From: Alcanivorax sp.
GTDB taxonomy: Bacteria > Pseudomonadota > Gammaproteobacteria > Pseudomonadales > Alcanivoracaceae
Direction: 5' to 3'
DNA length: 48,822 bases
Assembly (NCBI GenBank): GCA_022565695.1
Contig: JAIUME010000015.1
Span: 1 to 48,822, forward strand
The position numbers and the translations under genes were made by a program. The notes under the pieces are model-generated. The model was not told the origin of the DNA, searched no databases, and saw only the letters and a list, made by a program, of their open reading frames with translations. Below are positions 19,901 through 30,334 of the stretch, in pieces; within the stretch, counting starts at the first letter, position 1; each line of letters starts with the position of its first letter.

Positions 19901-20629
19901 ATGAACCACTATCTCTCGAGATACCTGTATAACCGCTTCACCCTGCCATACCGTCCTTTTTATCGCGTTTACCCGTATGGCGAGGGCGTCTCCATCAACA
20001 GTGCCGACTCACGGGGCATGGTGGATCTGGAGCTGGGCTTCTTCTGCAACCGGGTGCCGAAAGCGGCCAACTCCGCCATCGTCACGCACCTGGCGCAACT
20101 CAAGTTCGGGCGGGATATTGATTCACATGGCGCCAAGCGTGCGTTCCGCACACCGGGCACCTTGAACCGGAAAGAAGTGGATCTGTTCGCTGATCTGTTC
20201 CGCTTCACTGTGGTGCGCAACCCTTACAGCCGGGTCCTGTCGGCCTACCTGGACAAGATGGCACGCTTCCCTGAACGCAAGACCAGCTACGCCACCTTCG
20301 ATGCGTTTGTCGAACGACTGTCGCAAGACCGGGCGTACTTGCACAGCAATGCGCATTGGGCACCCCAGACGGCGTTGATGCTGATCCCGGTGGAGGATTT
20401 TGATTTTATCGGCAAGGTTGAATCGCTGGATCAGGACCTTGCGACAATTACCGCAAGAATCCATGGCGAAGCGGAGTCTTTCACGACGAGCAATGCCGGG
20501 CCGCCCTCCACTGGCGCGTCAAAAAAACTGCGGCAGTACTACCATGATGAGCGATTGATTTCTGCGGTCAGGGATATTTACCAGGCGGACTTCGCCCGGC
20601 TTTCATACTCCACTGATTTTCCCCTCTGA
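19901..20629 (+). CDS. sulfotransferase family 2 protein
   Basis: A 242-residue protein of the membrane-type carbohydrate sulfotransferase group (Sulfotransfer_2), which moves sulfate from PAPS to a sugar or other acceptor. The 5'-phosphosulfate loop is readable as NRVPKAANSAIVTHLAQ near residues 50-66, with the key Lys, and the 3'-phosphate site as FTVVRNPYSRVLSAYLDK near residues 105-122 (the RNPxxRxxSxY pattern). The start is ATG 19901, which begins MNHYLSRYLYNRF; an upstream extension would run through the tandem repeat and is unlikely. Base composition is visibly less GC-rich than secDF and cobQ on either side, and no polysaccharide or PAPS genes are nearby, so horizontal acquisition is plausible. 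Acceptor unknown. Confidence 0.8.
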   Translation: MNHYLSRYLYNRFTLPYRPFYRVYPYGEGVSINSADSRGMVDLELGFFCNRVPKAANSAIVTHLAQLKFGRDIDSHGAKRAFRTPGTLNRKEVDLFADLFRFTVVRNPYSRVLSAYLDKMARFPERKTSYATFDAFVERLSQDRAYLHSNAHWAPQTALMLIPVEDFDFIGKVESLDQDLATITARIHGEAESFTTSNAGPPSTGASKKLRQYYHDERLISAVRDIYQADFARLSYSTDFPL

Positions 20630-20633
20630 CGTC

Positions 20634-20657
20634 CCTTCTGAAGCCCCTTCTGAAGCC
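20634..20657. repeat. 12-bp tandem repeat
   Basis: CCTTCTGAAGCC occurs twice head to tail (20634-20645, 20646-20657), just after the sulfotransferase stop and before the convergent cobQ end. Each unit contains the palindrome CTTCTGAAG apart from its central base. Confidence 0.85.
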
Positions 20658-20713
20658 CCGCTGACGTTACGACATCCTGCTGGGAGTTTTATCACCCGCA
20701 GATCATAGACGCG

Positions 20714-22207
20714 TTAAGGACACAGGCCCGCGAGGGCAGCCGGGTCGAGGTGACTTTCCAGCATGTCTGCCAGACGGTCGAGCTGGGCATCGCGGTGGGC
20801 GCGGTAGTCCACCAGGGCAACATCGGTGAGACCCGCCCAGCGCAGCAGTGCGGTGCAGGCGTCGGGGTGGTCGAAAAGGCCGTGGACATAGGTGCCCGCA
20901 ATCTGGTCGTCGTCGCTGCGGGCGCCGTCCGGGCGCGGGCCATTTTCGTCATTCAGGGTGAGTAGTGGACGGGCCAGAGCGGGGCCATCGCTGACGCCGT
21001 TATGGATTTCGTAGCCTTCTACCTGAATGGCTGCCGGACCCGCCTCGCTCGCAAATACACCCCGCACCTGGCGCAATTGCTTGCCGGCCACCATGCGGGT
21101 GTTCAGGCGCAACAATCCCAGCCCTGCGCTATCGCCGGCGGGCCCTTCAAGACCGTCAGGATCAGAAATCCGGTCGCCCAGCATCTGGAAGCCACCGCAA
21201 ATACCCAGCACCCGACCGCCGTAACGCAGATGCCGCTGCAACGCCTGCGGCCAGCCCTGCTCACGCAACCAGGCCAGATCTGCGCGCGTGCTTTTACTGC
21301 CGGGCAACACGACAAGATCGGCGGGTGGGACTGGCTCCCCCGGCCCGACAAACGTCAGGTGTACTTGTGGATGCAGACGCAATGCATCGAGGTCGGTGTG
21401 GTTGCTGATGCGTGGCAACAACGGCACCACGACCTTGAGGATGTGTGATGCGCCATCGTTACGCGCGCCGGCTTCACGCTTGCCCGCCCCCAGCCCGGCA
21501 CTGTCTTCGGCATCCAGCAACAGGCCTGGCAAATACGGCAACACGCCGAGCACCGGTTTGCCGCTGTCCTTGCTGAGCCAGTCCAGGCCGGACTGTAACA
21601 GCGCCACATCGCCGCGAAACCGGTTGATGATCAGCCCGGTGGTTCGGGCGCGCTCGCTGTCTGACAGCAACGCCAGTGTGCCGGTGAGCTGTGCGAAGAC
21701 ACCGCCGCGGTCGATATCCCCCACTAGCCACACCGGGCAGTCGATGGCTTCGGCAAACCCCATATTGGCGATATCGTTGGCGCGCAGATTGATTTCCGCC
21801 GGGCTGCCTGCGCCTTCGGCGATAATCACATCATAGCGCTGTGACAGGCTCTGCCATGCGGCCAGCACCGTGTCCCGCGCCTCCGCCTTGAAAGCATGAT
21901 AATCCAGCGCCTGCATGTTGCCGTGCACCTTGCCGCGCAGGATGACCTGCGCGCCCATGTCCGACTGCGGCTTGAGCAGCACCGGGTTCATGTCGCTATG
22001 CGGGGCGATGCCACAGGCCTGGGCCTGCAACGCGGTGGACCGGCCGATCTCGCCGCCGTCTTCTGTCACCGCGCTGTTGAGCGACATGTTCTGCGGCTTG
22101 AACGGCGCCACCGACACACCCCGTCGCGCCAGCCAGCGACACAGCGCAGCGACGACAGTGCTTTTGCCGGCATCAGAGGTGGTGCCCTGGATCATCAGCG
22201 TCGGCAT
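20714..22207 (-). CDS. cobQ: cobyric acid synthase CobQ/CbiP
   Basis: CobQ amidates four side chains of adenosylcobyrinic acid a,c-diamide, using glutamine and ATP, to give adenosylcobyric acid. The 497-residue protein has the dethiobiotin-synthetase-like N-terminal P-loop domain, [20 protein letters not shown], then [13 protein letters not shown] with the conserved asparagines, and a C-terminal class-I-type glutaminase domain with [11 protein letters not shown] carrying the catalytic Cys and a terminal YVHGLFDH His. Start is ATG 22207, five bases after the cobO stop, so it is the last gene of the uptake-and-assembly operon. Length and all motifs are normal. Confidence 0.96.
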   Translation of the reverse strand: MPTLMIQGTTSDAGKSTVVAALCRWLARRGVSVAPFKPQNMSLNSAVTEDGGEIGRSTALQAQACGIAPHSDMNPVLLKPQSDMGAQVILRGKVHGNMQALDYHAFKAEARDTVLAAWQSLSQRYDVIIAEGAGSPAEINLRANDIANMGFAEAIDCPVWLVGDIDRGGVFAQLTGTLALLSDSERARTTGLIINRFRGDVALLQSGLDWLSKDSGKPVLGVLPYLPGLLLDAEDSAGLGAGKREAGARNDGASHILKVVVPLLPRISNHTDLDALRLHPQVHLTFVGPGEPVPPADLVVLPGSKSTRADLAWLREQGWPQALQRHLRYGGRVLGICGGFQMLGDRISDPDGLEGPAGDSAGLGLLRLNTRMVAGKQLRQVRGVFASEAGPAAIQVEGYEIHNGVSDGPALARPLLTLNDENGPRPDGARSDDDQIAGTYVHGLFDHPDACTALLRWAGLTDVALVDYRAHRDAQLDRLADMLESHLDPAALAGLCP

Positions 22208-22212
22208 GGGGG

Positions 22213-22824
22213 TTACAGCTCTATGCCTTTCTGGGCGCGTACGCCCAGGTCCTTGAACGCATGCTTGACCACTTTCATTTCTGTGACGGTGTCGGCCAGT
22301 TCCAATAGCTCTGCCGGGGCGTAGCGGCCGGTGACGACCACATGCTGCATGGCCGGGCGCTGTTGCAGATCATCCATGACCTGCTCGCGATCCAGGTAGT
22401 CATAGCGCAGCGCGATATTCAGTTCGTCCAGTAGGATCAGATCGTAGCTGTCGTCCTGCAGCATGGCTGCTGCAATCTTCCAGGCAGCTTCGGCAGCGCG
22501 TACATCCTGCTCGCGATCCTGCGTGTCCCAGGTATAGCCCTCGCCCATGACGTGGTAATCCACGTTCGGCAGATTACGGAAAAAACGTTCTTCGCCGGTG
22601 CTGAATTTGCCTTTGATAAACTGCACGATGCCGACTTTCATGTCATGCCCGAGGGCGCGCGCCACCATGCCGAAGCCGGAGCTGCTCTTGCCTTTGCCCG
22701 GGCCGGTCAGCACCAGCAGTACGCCCTGATCTTTCTGCGCCTTTGCCATGCGGTCCTGCATGATTTTCTGTTTGCGCGCCATGCGTATGGCATGACGTTC
22801 GGGGGTCTTGGCATCTTCTCGCAC
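22213..22824 (-). CDS. cobO: corrinoid adenosyltransferase CobO/BtuR
   Basis: This enzyme attaches the 5'-deoxyadenosyl group of ATP to reduced cobalt in corrinoids, needed both for de novo synthesis and for salvaged cobamides. It is a 203-residue CobA/CobO/BtuR-type protein: P-loop [19 protein letters not shown] near residues 40-58, [15 protein letters not shown], and [17 protein letters not shown]. The N-terminal basic helix ([17 protein letters not shown]) covers the active site in the family. Translation begins at GTG 22824, eight bases after a perfect AGGAGG, which decides the start despite the lack of ATG. It follows cobB by 30 bases and precedes cobQ by five. Confidence 0.96.
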   Translation of the reverse strand: MREDAKTPERHAIRMARKQKIMQDRMAKAQKDQGVLLVLTGPGKGKSSSGFGMVARALGHDMKVGIVQFIKGKFSTGEERFFRNLPNVDYHVMGEGYTWDTQDREQDVRAAEAAWKIAAAMLQDDSYDLILLDELNIALRYDYLDREQVMDDLQQRPAMQHVVVTGRYAPAELLELADTVTEMKVVKHAFKDLGVRAQKGIEL

Positions 22825-22854
22825 AATGCGTTCCTCCTGATTAGCGCGCCTGAT

Positions 22855-24210
22855 TCAGCACGCGGACCCGCCCAGCAGCCGGGCAACCAGCGCCGGTGCG
22901 GACGGGAAGTAGCCATGAAAGTAACTCGCCACCAGGTTGCCCTGCTGGTAAACCGGCTCTGCGACGGTGCCGCCCAGCCGCCGGGTGTGGCAGGCGGGTG
23001 TCATGGTCGTGGTCAGTTCCGAATGATGGTAGGTGTGGCCGCGCAATATCTCTTCCGGGCCACCGGGGAAGGTCATCGCCATGCTTTGCAGGCCCAGCCC
23101 CTGCAAACGCCCGGCCATGCGTGATGCACCGGGCAACAGCCCGCTCATGGCGTGGGCGACGCCGTCCTTGTCCGCCAGGGTGTCCATGCAGTACATCAGC
23201 CCGCCGCACTCGGCGAGGATGGGTTTGCCGCTGGCATGGTGCGCACGCACTGCGCGGATCATGGGCTGGTTTTCCGACAGGGCTGCGGCATGCAGTTCGG
23301 GATAACCGCCGGGGAGCCAGAGCGCATCCACCTCCGGCAACTGTGCATCCTGCAACGGCGAAAAGTAATGCAGGCTGGCGCCCATGGCTTCCAGCACGGC
23401 GATATTGGCGCGATAGATAAACGCGAAGGCCTGGTCGCGGGCAATGCCGATACGCACGCCCGCCAGGCGCTGCGGCGGCGCAGCAGGCACCGGCGCGCTC
23501 AATGTCACACTGGCCGGCAATTGATCGAGACCTGCGTCGATCAACACCTGGGCCGCCGCGTCCAGTTGCGCATCAAGGTGCGTCAACTCCGCCGCCTGCA
23601 CCAGCCCCAGATGCCGGTCAGGAATACTGAACGCTTCGCTGCGCGGAATGGCGCCCAGCAGACGCACATCCGCCGGCATGCTCGCCGCCAGCATTTCCAC
23701 ATGCCGTGCACTGCCGACGCGGTTCGCAATCACGTCATGGATGCGCACGTCGCTGCGATAGCGGGCCAGGCCCAGCACCACGGCACCGAAGGTCTGTGCC
23801 ATGCCGGTGGCATTGATTACCGGCATGGCGGGCAGGCCTGCCAGAACAGCAAGGTCGGCACTGGACGGATCGCCATCGAACAAGCCCATGGAGCCTTCCA
23901 CCAGCACCAGGTCCGCTTCGGATGCTGCCTGCGCCAACCGCCAGCGGCATTCCTCTTCGCCCGTCATCCATGGATGCAGTTGATAGACCGGCGCGCCGGA
24001 GGCCACTTCCAGCACCATGGGGTCGAGATAGTCGGGCCCGTGTTTGAATACGCGCACGGTGCGGCCTGCGTTGCGGTGCAGCCGTGCCAGCGCCGCGGTC
24101 ACCATGGATTTGCCCTGGCCGGAGCCGGGCGCCGTAATCAGTGCGGCGGCGGCCGTGCCGGTGTAGCTCCCTGTATGGTTGTTCTGGTCTGTCGCGTTTG
24201 AAGCCGTCAT
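22855..24210 (-). CDS. cobB: cobyrinate a,c-diamide synthase CobB/CbiA
   Basis: CobB amidates the a and c carboxylates of cobyrinic acid (or hydrogenobyrinic acid) with glutamine and ATP. The 451-residue protein begins its ATP domain with LITAPGSGQGKSMVTAALAR, then FKHGPDYLDPMVLEVASG and LVEGSMGLFDG, and ends in a glutaminase domain with WLPGGYPELHA and ILAECGGLMYCMDTL holding the catalytic Cys, plus SYFHGYF. ATG 24210 is preferred to the TTG three codons earlier because AGGA stands at a workable distance only for the ATG. It follows the ABC transporter ATPase gene by 39 bases in the same operon. Accepting a corrinoid with free a,c groups suggests this cell can rework early corrinoids, or makes the ring elsewhere. 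Confidence 0.95.
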   Translation of the reverse strand: MTASNATDQNNHTGSYTGTAAAALITAPGSGQGKSMVTAALARLHRNAGRTVRVFKHGPDYLDPMVLEVASGAPVYQLHPWMTGEEECRWRLAQAASEADLVLVEGSMGLFDGDPSSADLAVLAGLPAMPVINATGMAQTFGAVVLGLARYRSDVRIHDVIANRVGSARHVEMLAASMPADVRLLGAIPRSEAFSIPDRHLGLVQAAELTHLDAQLDAAAQVLIDAGLDQLPASVTLSAPVPAAPPQRLAGVRIGIARDQAFAFIYRANIAVLEAMGASLHYFSPLQDAQLPEVDALWLPGGYPELHAAALSENQPMIRAVRAHHASGKPILAECGGLMYCMDTLADKDGVAHAMSGLLPGASRMAGRLQGLGLQSMAMTFPGGPEEILRGHTYHHSELTTTMTPACHTRRLGGTVAEPVYQQGNLVASYFHGYFPSAPALVARLLGGSAC

Positions 24211-24249
24211 GCAAGGCAATCCTGTTTCGGTGATTCAGTAAGCCGTCAT

Positions 24250-25010
<761 letters not shown>

Positions 25011-25011
<1 letters not shown>

Positions 25012-26000
25012 CACATGCGGCTCCTGTAAAGCAGGTAAAGGAAGGTGGGCACGCCCAGCAGTGCGGTAATGACGCCCACCGGCAACTGCTCCGGCGCCAG
25101 CACCGTGCGCGCCAGCGTGTCAGCCAGGGTCAGCAGAATCCCCCCCGCGAGGGCCGCCGCCGGCAGGATGATGCGCTGATCGTTGCCGAGCACCAGGCGC
25201 AGCATATGCGGCACCACCAGCCCGACAAACCCGACACTGCCTGCGGTGGTCACGGCCACCGCCGTCAGCAGGCTGGCAAGAATATAGATGCCCCACTCCA
25301 GGGGCCGCACCGCCACCCCGAGGGCAGCCGCCTGCATGGGGCCGCGCGCCAGCACGTTCAGTACCCGCCCGGCGGGCAGCAAGAGCAGACAGGCCAGCGC
25401 CAGGGTCAGCACCGGCGGCCAGGGGCTACGCGCGTAACTCATATCGCCCATCAGCCAGTAGAGCATGCCGGGCAAGCGCTCCGCCGGACTCAATGCCAGC
25501 ATCAGAGTGATGACCGCGCCCCATCCGGCAGCCACCACCACCCCGGTCAGTAATAATCGTGTGGGCGTCCAGCTGCCGGTGCCGTGGGCCAGCCCGAACA
25601 CCAGCAACGTCGACAGCAAGGCGCCGGCGAACGCCGACCCGGATATCAGTGCGGTGCCCAACCCGGACAGCATCGCCGCCAGCGCACCCACTGCCGCGCC
25701 ACCGGAAAGCCCCAGCACATAAGGGTCCGCCAGGGGATTGCGCAGCAGGACCTGCATCAAGGCACCCGCCACGGCCAGCAAGCCGCCGGTGGCAAACGCG
25801 GCCAGCGCCCGGGGCGCACGCAATTCCAGCAACAACAGCCGGTGCAGCGGCTCGCCTTCGCCGCGCAGCACGGCGAGGATCTGCATCGGCTGGACGGTTT
25901 CACTGCCGATGGCCACGGCCAACGCCAGCGCCAGCAGCGAGGCCAGTATCAGCACCAGCCAGGTCAGGCTGTGGCGCAGCCCTGAATCAACGCCGGGCAC
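25011..26000 (-). CDS. btuC: BtuC-like FecCD-family permease
   Basis: The inner-membrane permease of the cobalamin ABC importer, 329 residues with about ten membrane spans as in BtuC. Family hallmarks are RLLLLELRAPRALAAFATGG, LAVAGALMQVLLRNPLADP (the gating region of FecCD proteins), YVLGLSGGAAVGA and the ATPase-contacting loop TAGSVGFVGLVVPHMLRLVL. The gene start overlaps the btuF end by 14 bases and its stop overlaps the btuD start, so the three are translationally linked. Substrate assigned from context. Confidence 0.92.
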
Positions 26001-26916
26001 GGGCTGTCTCCAGGTGCTCGCACAGGATTTCCCCGCCCTGGAGCAGGCGCGGCGTGGGGCGCTGGATGCGTGAGGGCGGCACGAAGAACAGGTTGTCGCG
26101 CTGCACGGCGGTCAGTGAGGGGTAGCGTCGCCAGTCGGTGAGCCAGTCTGTATTTTCCTCGCCCATGCCGCCGGCCACGATGGCTTCCGGGTTGCGCACC
26201 AGCACCGACTCCACACCAATGCGCGGCACCCGGCGCGGCAGCGCCGCAAACACATTCTCGCCCCCGCAGAGCGCGATGACCTGATGGATCAGGTGGGTCT
26301 CGTTGACCGTCATGATCGGCTCATCCCAGACCTGGTAAAACACGGGCACCGGGGGCGCCTCGGCATAGCGTTGCCGCAATGCATCAATGCCGTCCCGGAA
26401 TGCCTGCGCTGCACTGGCGCCGACGTCCTCGGTGCCCGCCAATCGGGCCAGCCGCTCCAGCGACGTGGCCACATCCTCGAAACTGACCGGCTCGGTGAAG
26501 TACAGCGGAATGCCGAAGCGCTCCAGCAACGCCACCTGTTCCGGCGGGTTGCCGGTGGGCCAGACCAGCACCAGGTCCGGTTCCAGCGCCAGCAAGGCCT
26601 CCATATCCACACGCCGATTGCTGCCCAGTTGTGGCAACGCTGCCGCCTCGGGCGGGTAGTCGCTGTAATTCACGGCCGCCACCATTTGTGCCCCACCGCC
26701 GGCGGCATACATCAGTTCGGTGGCGCCGGGGGACAACGCAATAATGCGTTGTGCCGGCGCGGCCAGGCACACCTCACGCGCCGCATCATCGACCACGCAG
26801 CGTTCGCCCTGCTCCGCCGCAACACCGGCAGGCAACGTCAGCAGCAGGCACGCCAGGGCGCCTGCGGGCCGCGCTTTGCCAAACAGTGCTGTGATGAATC
26901 TGGCCGTGCGGCCCAT
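25987..26916 (-). CDS. btuF: BtuF-like periplasmic cobalamin-binding protein
   Basis: A 309-residue periplasmic binding protein of the helical-backbone type (PeripBP_2/BtuF) that hands cobalamin from the outer-membrane receptor to BtuCD. It has a signal peptide ending PAGVAAEQ (near residue 34), then RIIALSPGATELMYAAGGGA and ALLALEPDLVLVWPTGNP, both standard in the family, and a long linking helix around FEDVATSLERLARLAGTEDV. Two Cys near the N-terminus (GERCVVDDAAREVCL) may form a disulfide. Start ATG 26916, 27 bases after the btuB stop; end overlaps btuC. Confidence 0.92.
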   Translation of the reverse strand: MGRTARFITALFGKARPAGALACLLLTLPAGVAAEQGERCVVDDAAREVCLAAPAQRIIALSPGATELMYAAGGGAQMVAAVNYSDYPPEAAALPQLGSNRRVDMEALLALEPDLVLVWPTGNPPEQVALLERFGIPLYFTEPVSFEDVATSLERLARLAGTEDVGASAAQAFRDGIDALRQRYAEAPPVPVFYQVWDEPIMTVNETHLIHQVIALCGGENVFAALPRRVPRIGVESVLVRNPEAIVAGGMGEENTDWLTDWRRYPSLTAVQRDNLFFVPPSRIQRPTPRLLQGGEILCEHLETARARR

Positions 26917-26943
26917 AGCGTCTCCCTTTTCAGTGCCGGGATA

Positions 26944-28851
26944 TTAGAGAAAGTCGTAACGCAGTGTCAGGAACGCATGGCGCCCGGCACTGACATCGTT
27001 GGCGACCACTTCGTATTGCTTGTCGAGCACATTCTCGATGCTCAGCCGGGCCGACCAGTGTTGCGCAAAGCGTACGCCGGTGCGCAAGTGCAGTAACCCG
27101 TAGCCCGCCAGGCGCTGCTGGTTGGCTGCATCATTGTAGCGGAAGCTCTGGCCGACGGCGGAAAGCCCGACAAAGGCATTGCCGATGTCGCGATCCAGAT
27201 CCAGACGCACCGCCTGCCCCGCGCGGCGCTGGATACGGTTGCCGGTATCCCGGTCACGGGGGTCCATGGCCGTCGCCGCCGCGCGCCAGCGTAACCCCGA
27301 CAGCTCGCCGCCAGCGCCGAGTTCGACGCCGCGAATACGCGCCCGCTCCACATTGGTGGGCCGGCGCACACCATCATTGCCCACCGCATTGACGATCAGG
27401 TTATCCACCTCGTTGTGGAAGACGGCCAGGTCCCAGAACATCTGCGCATAGTCACCGCGCAGGCCGATTTCGGTACTGATCGACGTCTCCGCTGACAGAT
27501 CCGGGTTACCGGCAAAAGTGGGCGAAGCGGGGAAATACAGGTTATTGAAAGTCGGGGCACGGAACGCCGTGGCGCGGCTGACACGCACGCGATGCTGCGC
27601 ATCCAGGGCCAGACCCAACGCAAAGGCGCCGGTGGTTTCCGTGCCGAAGGCTTCATTGTCATCCCAGCGCAGGCTGGCCTGGGCATCCACGCGCCCGGCC
27701 TGGCTCAGCAGTTGCGCATAGGCGGCGGTATTGTCGCGGCTGTCTTCGGCAAAGGCCGTACTGCTGTCGACCTCATCACGGAAATACTCGCTGCCGACAA
27801 TCAGTTCGTGGCGCCCGAGGAAAAGGTGATTGTCCCAGCGCACGGCGCGTGTGCGGGTATCGAAGAAGGATTCGCTGCCGGTGCTGGCGGACGTGGTCAC
27901 ACCATCGTCCCGTGCTTCACTGACCTGCAGATTGATCAGCCATTGTTCCGTCACCGGCAGTGCGCCGGTCAGCGCGCCCACCTGCTTGGTGAAATCCGTA
28001 TCACCGGTGGTGAATACCGTATTGCCCTGGGTACGGAAACCCAGCACACCAACCTCGGCGCCGTTGTCGAGTTGCTGCACCACACGGGCAACGCCCGAGG
28101 TGTTGTAGAACCCCTTGTCTTCATTGTCATTGGCGCGAATCTGCGTGCCATCGGTATGAAAATGATTGGCGGCCACGCTGTATCGGGTATTGCCATGGCG
28201 ACCCGCATGACCTGCGCCGTATTCATGGGCACCGAACGACCCGCCGCCAACCTGCACCCAGCCACGGTCGTGATGACCGGAAGGGGTAAACGCCTGCACC
28301 ACGCCGCCCACTGCATCGGCGCCGTAAATACTGGCGCGGGGGCCGCGCACTATTTCCACGCGGTCCAGCAACTGCGGCGGCAGGAATTGCCACGGCGCAT
28401 TGCCGGATGTGGCGGAGCGAATGCGCACGCCGTCAATCAGCAGCAACGTCGATTCACCGCTGTTACCGCGAATGAAGACATTGGTGTTCTTGCCGAAAGA
28501 GCCGTTGCTGGCAACATCCACACCGGGCTGGCCGCGCAGCAATTCGCCCAGTTCACGGGGCTGCTGCTGACGGAGCATGGTCTGATCGATCACCGTGACG
28601 GAGGTCAGGCTGTCACTGACCGTACGCGCCGTCATGTTCGCGGTCACGACCACCGGATCAAGGCTGGTTCCCCTGTGTGTTGCAACATCGTGTTCAGCAT
28701 CCTGATCCGTCGCCGAGGGGGCGGTGTCGTCGGCAAAGGCTGGCAAGGTAACAACAAGACAAAACAGGCTCAGGGCGGCCATGCCGCTGGAGAAGCGCGC
28801 AAGCGAGAAACAGGCACGGGAAAAAACTGACGTCGTCAAAAGGCTATTCAA
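26944..28851 (-). CDS. btuB: BtuB-like TonB-dependent vitamin B12 receptor
   Basis: Outer-membrane receptor that imports B12 with TonB energy. The 635-residue protein has a signal peptide ending TLPAFADD, a clear TonB box LDPVVVTAN, a plug domain (SVTVIDQTMLRQQQPRELGE, GVDVASNGSFGKNTNVFIRG, STLLLIDGVRIRS, IEIVRGPR-like EIVRGPRASIYGADAVGGVV) and a beta-barrel ending LTLRYDFL. Plug motifs match BtuB closely. Translation probably starts at TTG 28851: AGGGGA stands seven bases upstream, while the later ATG at 28782 has no ribosome binding site. A cobalamin riboswitch lies about 180 bases upstream and btuF follows, so its B12 role is well supported. It heads the transcript btuB-btuF-btuC-btuD-cobB-cobO-cobQ. 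Confidence 0.94.
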   Translation of the reverse strand: MNSLLTTSVFSRACFSLARFSSGMAALSLFCLVVTLPAFADDTAPSATDQDAEHDVATHRGTSLDPVVVTANMTARTVSDSLTSVTVIDQTMLRQQQPRELGELLRGQPGVDVASNGSFGKNTNVFIRGNSGESTLLLIDGVRIRSATSGNAPWQFLPPQLLDRVEIVRGPRASIYGADAVGGVVQAFTPSGHHDRGWVQVGGGSFGAHEYGAGHAGRHGNTRYSVAANHFHTDGTQIRANDNEDKGFYNTSGVARVVQQLDNGAEVGVLGFRTQGNTVFTTGDTDFTKQVGALTGALPVTEQWLINLQVSEARDDGVTTSASTGSESFFDTRTRAVRWDNHLFLGRHELIVGSEYFRDEVDSSTAFAEDSRDNTAAYAQLLSQAGRVDAQASLRWDDNEAFGTETTGAFALGLALDAQHRVRVSRATAFRAPTFNNLYFPASPTFAGNPDLSAETSISTEIGLRGDYAQMFWDLAVFHNEVDNLIVNAVGNDGVRRPTNVERARIRGVELGAGGELSGLRWRAAATAMDPRDRDTGNRIQRRAGQAVRLDLDRDIGNAFVGLSAVGQSFRYNDAANQQRLAGYGLLHLRTGVRFAQHWSARLSIENVLDKQYEVVANDVSAGRHAFLTLRYDFL

Positions 28852-28861
28852 AGAAGTATCC

Positions 28862-28920
28862 CCTGTAAGCCGTGCTCACCCGCACGGCATCATGGGCGTG
28901 GCGAGGGTGTGGCTTACAGG
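28862..28920 (-). promoter_or_regulatory. hairpin overlapping the btuB ribosome binding site (riboswitch expression platform)
   Basis: On the minus strand, CCTGTAAGCC (28920-28911) is the exact complement of GGCTTACAGG (28871-28862), whose last three bases belong to the AGGGGA ribosome binding site of btuB (28864-28859). Inside the loop, GCCGTGC (28888-28882) pairs with GCACGGC (28875-28869) and competes for three bases of the outer stem. This fits translational control downstream of the B12 aptamer. Confidence 0.7.
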
Positions 28921-29030
28921 AACAGCAGAGCGGACACGGCATCAGGCGCCGGCATGGTCGACTGCCCCGCCGCTGCCCTCCGCAACGCCTGGCTTACGCC
29001 ATCCGAAGTCGGGACGGCACTGACGCTCCT

Positions 29031-29222
29031 GGCCGGTATCCGGGCTGATGAGTGGGCGGCGCCGACGCGCCGACCGGAATGATTGCCTTCCCATGTCCGC
29101 AGACACAGTGGCACTTCAATCATTCTTGTCTCAATCACCGTTGCGGGGGCAGCGCTGGTTTTGGATCGATGATCCGCACCAGCTTCCCGTTTAACCCCGC
29201 CGGCTGTCGGCGGGGCACCTGG
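29031..29222 (-). ncRNA. cobalamin riboswitch upstream of btuB
   Basis: Read on the minus strand the element starts with the AGGTGCC segment (29220-29214), passes TTAAACGGGAAGCTGGTG, contains the B12 box GCTGCCCCCGCAACGGTGAT (29153-29134), then the CACTGTGTCTGCGGACATGG and GGGAAGGC segments, and closes with AGCCCGGATACCGGCC (29046-29031). These are the conserved blocks of the AdoCbl/cobalamin riboswitch in the expected order. It lies between the cobD stop and btuB, so it can control btuB and the six genes after it. Binding of B12 normally lowers expression. Confidence 0.96.
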
Positions 29223-29281
29223 AGGCGGGGCGGACATTAGCACAGCGACGCGCGGGCGCGCCAGCTTCGCAGGCCGTCGCC

Positions 29282-30334
29282 CTAGGCTGTTGAATCCGAC
29301 ACGTGCAGGAGGGCTGTATGAAGAGCGGCGTCGAGCCGCGCCATGGCTGCCGCATCGGCGGGCAGCGCAAAACGCAGCGCAGAGGGATCGGCAAAACAGC
29401 GCACCAGAATGCCTTGCCGTGCCAGCCCGTCCGCCAGGCGCAGTGCATCCGGATGAGGGCAGTAGCAGAACAGATCACAGCTCCCGGAGGGAACCAGACC
29501 ATGACGTCGCAGCAACGCCTGAAGCGCCTGCGCGGCGGCGGCGAGGCGACTGCGGGCTTGCGCCTGCCAGGCCTGATCGGCCAGGGCTTCGCGCATGGCA
29601 AAGCGGGCGGGGCCGCTCACCGCCCACAATCCGAGCCGCTGAGACAGTGCGGTGCACAGCGCGGGCGGCCCACACACCAGCCCGGTGCGCGCCCCGGCCA
29701 GACCGAAAAACTTGCCCAGCGAACGCAACACCAGCAAGCCGTCAGGGCCGCAATCCGGGGCCAGCGATTGCGCCGGTGAGGCGTCCAGAAAGGCTTCGTC
29801 CACGATCAACCAGCCGCCCCGCGCCGCCAGCGCCCGGTGCCATTGCAGCAGTTGCCGGCGGGACACGATCTCGCCGGTCGGGTTGTTCGGGTTGATCCAG
29901 ACCAGCACCTGCAGCTGCGGCAGCGCCGCCGTCACCTGCGCCACCGAGGATAAGGGCACCACCTCATGCCCCGCCGCTGCCCAGCTCTCGCTGTGCTCGC
30001 TGTAGCCCGGCGTAATCACGCCGACGCGGGCACTGCCCGCGCACGCCTCACGCAAACCGGGCAACGCCGCAATCACCCCCTGACTGCCAGCCACCGGCAC
30101 ACAGCCGGCGGTCGCTGGCGCGCCAGCCCAGTGCGCCGCCAGCGTCGCCAGCCCGTCATCCTCTTCCGGCAAACGCTGCCAGATTTCCGGCGGCACGGGC
30201 GGTACCGGCCAGGGCCAGGGGGTAATGCCCGCCGACAGATCCAGCCAGTCTTCCCGGGCAATGCCCCAACGCCGCACGGCGGCATTCAGTTGGCCGCCAT
30301 GCCCTGTTGCCGGATCGGTTACCCGACCTGTCAT
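29282..30334 (-). CDS. cobD: L-threonine-O-3-phosphate decarboxylase CobD (CobC in Pseudomonas naming)
   Basis: A PLP-dependent class I/II aminotransferase-fold enzyme that decarboxylates threonine phosphate to aminopropanol phosphate, the linker between the corrin ring and the nucleotide loop. The 350-residue protein has [14 protein letters not shown] and [13 protein letters not shown] at the N-terminus, both typical of Cob[22 protein letters not shown] with the cofactor-contacting Asp; and [17 protein letters not shown] with the PLP lysine. ATG 30334 overlaps the cbiB stop (ATGA), which decides the start over an upstream frame extension. cbiB makes the next step, attaching the linker, so the pair works together. 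Confidence 0.93.
   Translation of the reverse strand: MTGRVTDPATGHGGQLNAAVRRWGIAREDWLDLSAGITPWPWPVPPVPPEIWQRLPEEDDGLATLAAHWAGAPATAGCVPVAGSQGVIAALPGLREACAGSARVGVITPGYSEHSESWAAAGHEVVPLSSVAQVTAALPQLQVLVWINPNNPTGEIVSRRQLLQWHRALAARGGWLIVDEAFLDASPAQSLAPDCGPDGLLVLRSLGKFFGLAGARTGLVCGPPALCTALSQRLGLWAVSGPARFAMREALADQAWQAQARSRLAAAAQALQALLRRHGLVPSGSCDLFCYCPHPDALRLADGLARQGILVRCFADPSALRFALPADAAAMARLDAALHTALLHVSDSTA

Noticed and set aside
28914-29243. 109-codon open frame through the first riboswitch
   Set aside because: It runs through conserved aptamer sequence and ends before btuB; no family and no ribosome binding site.
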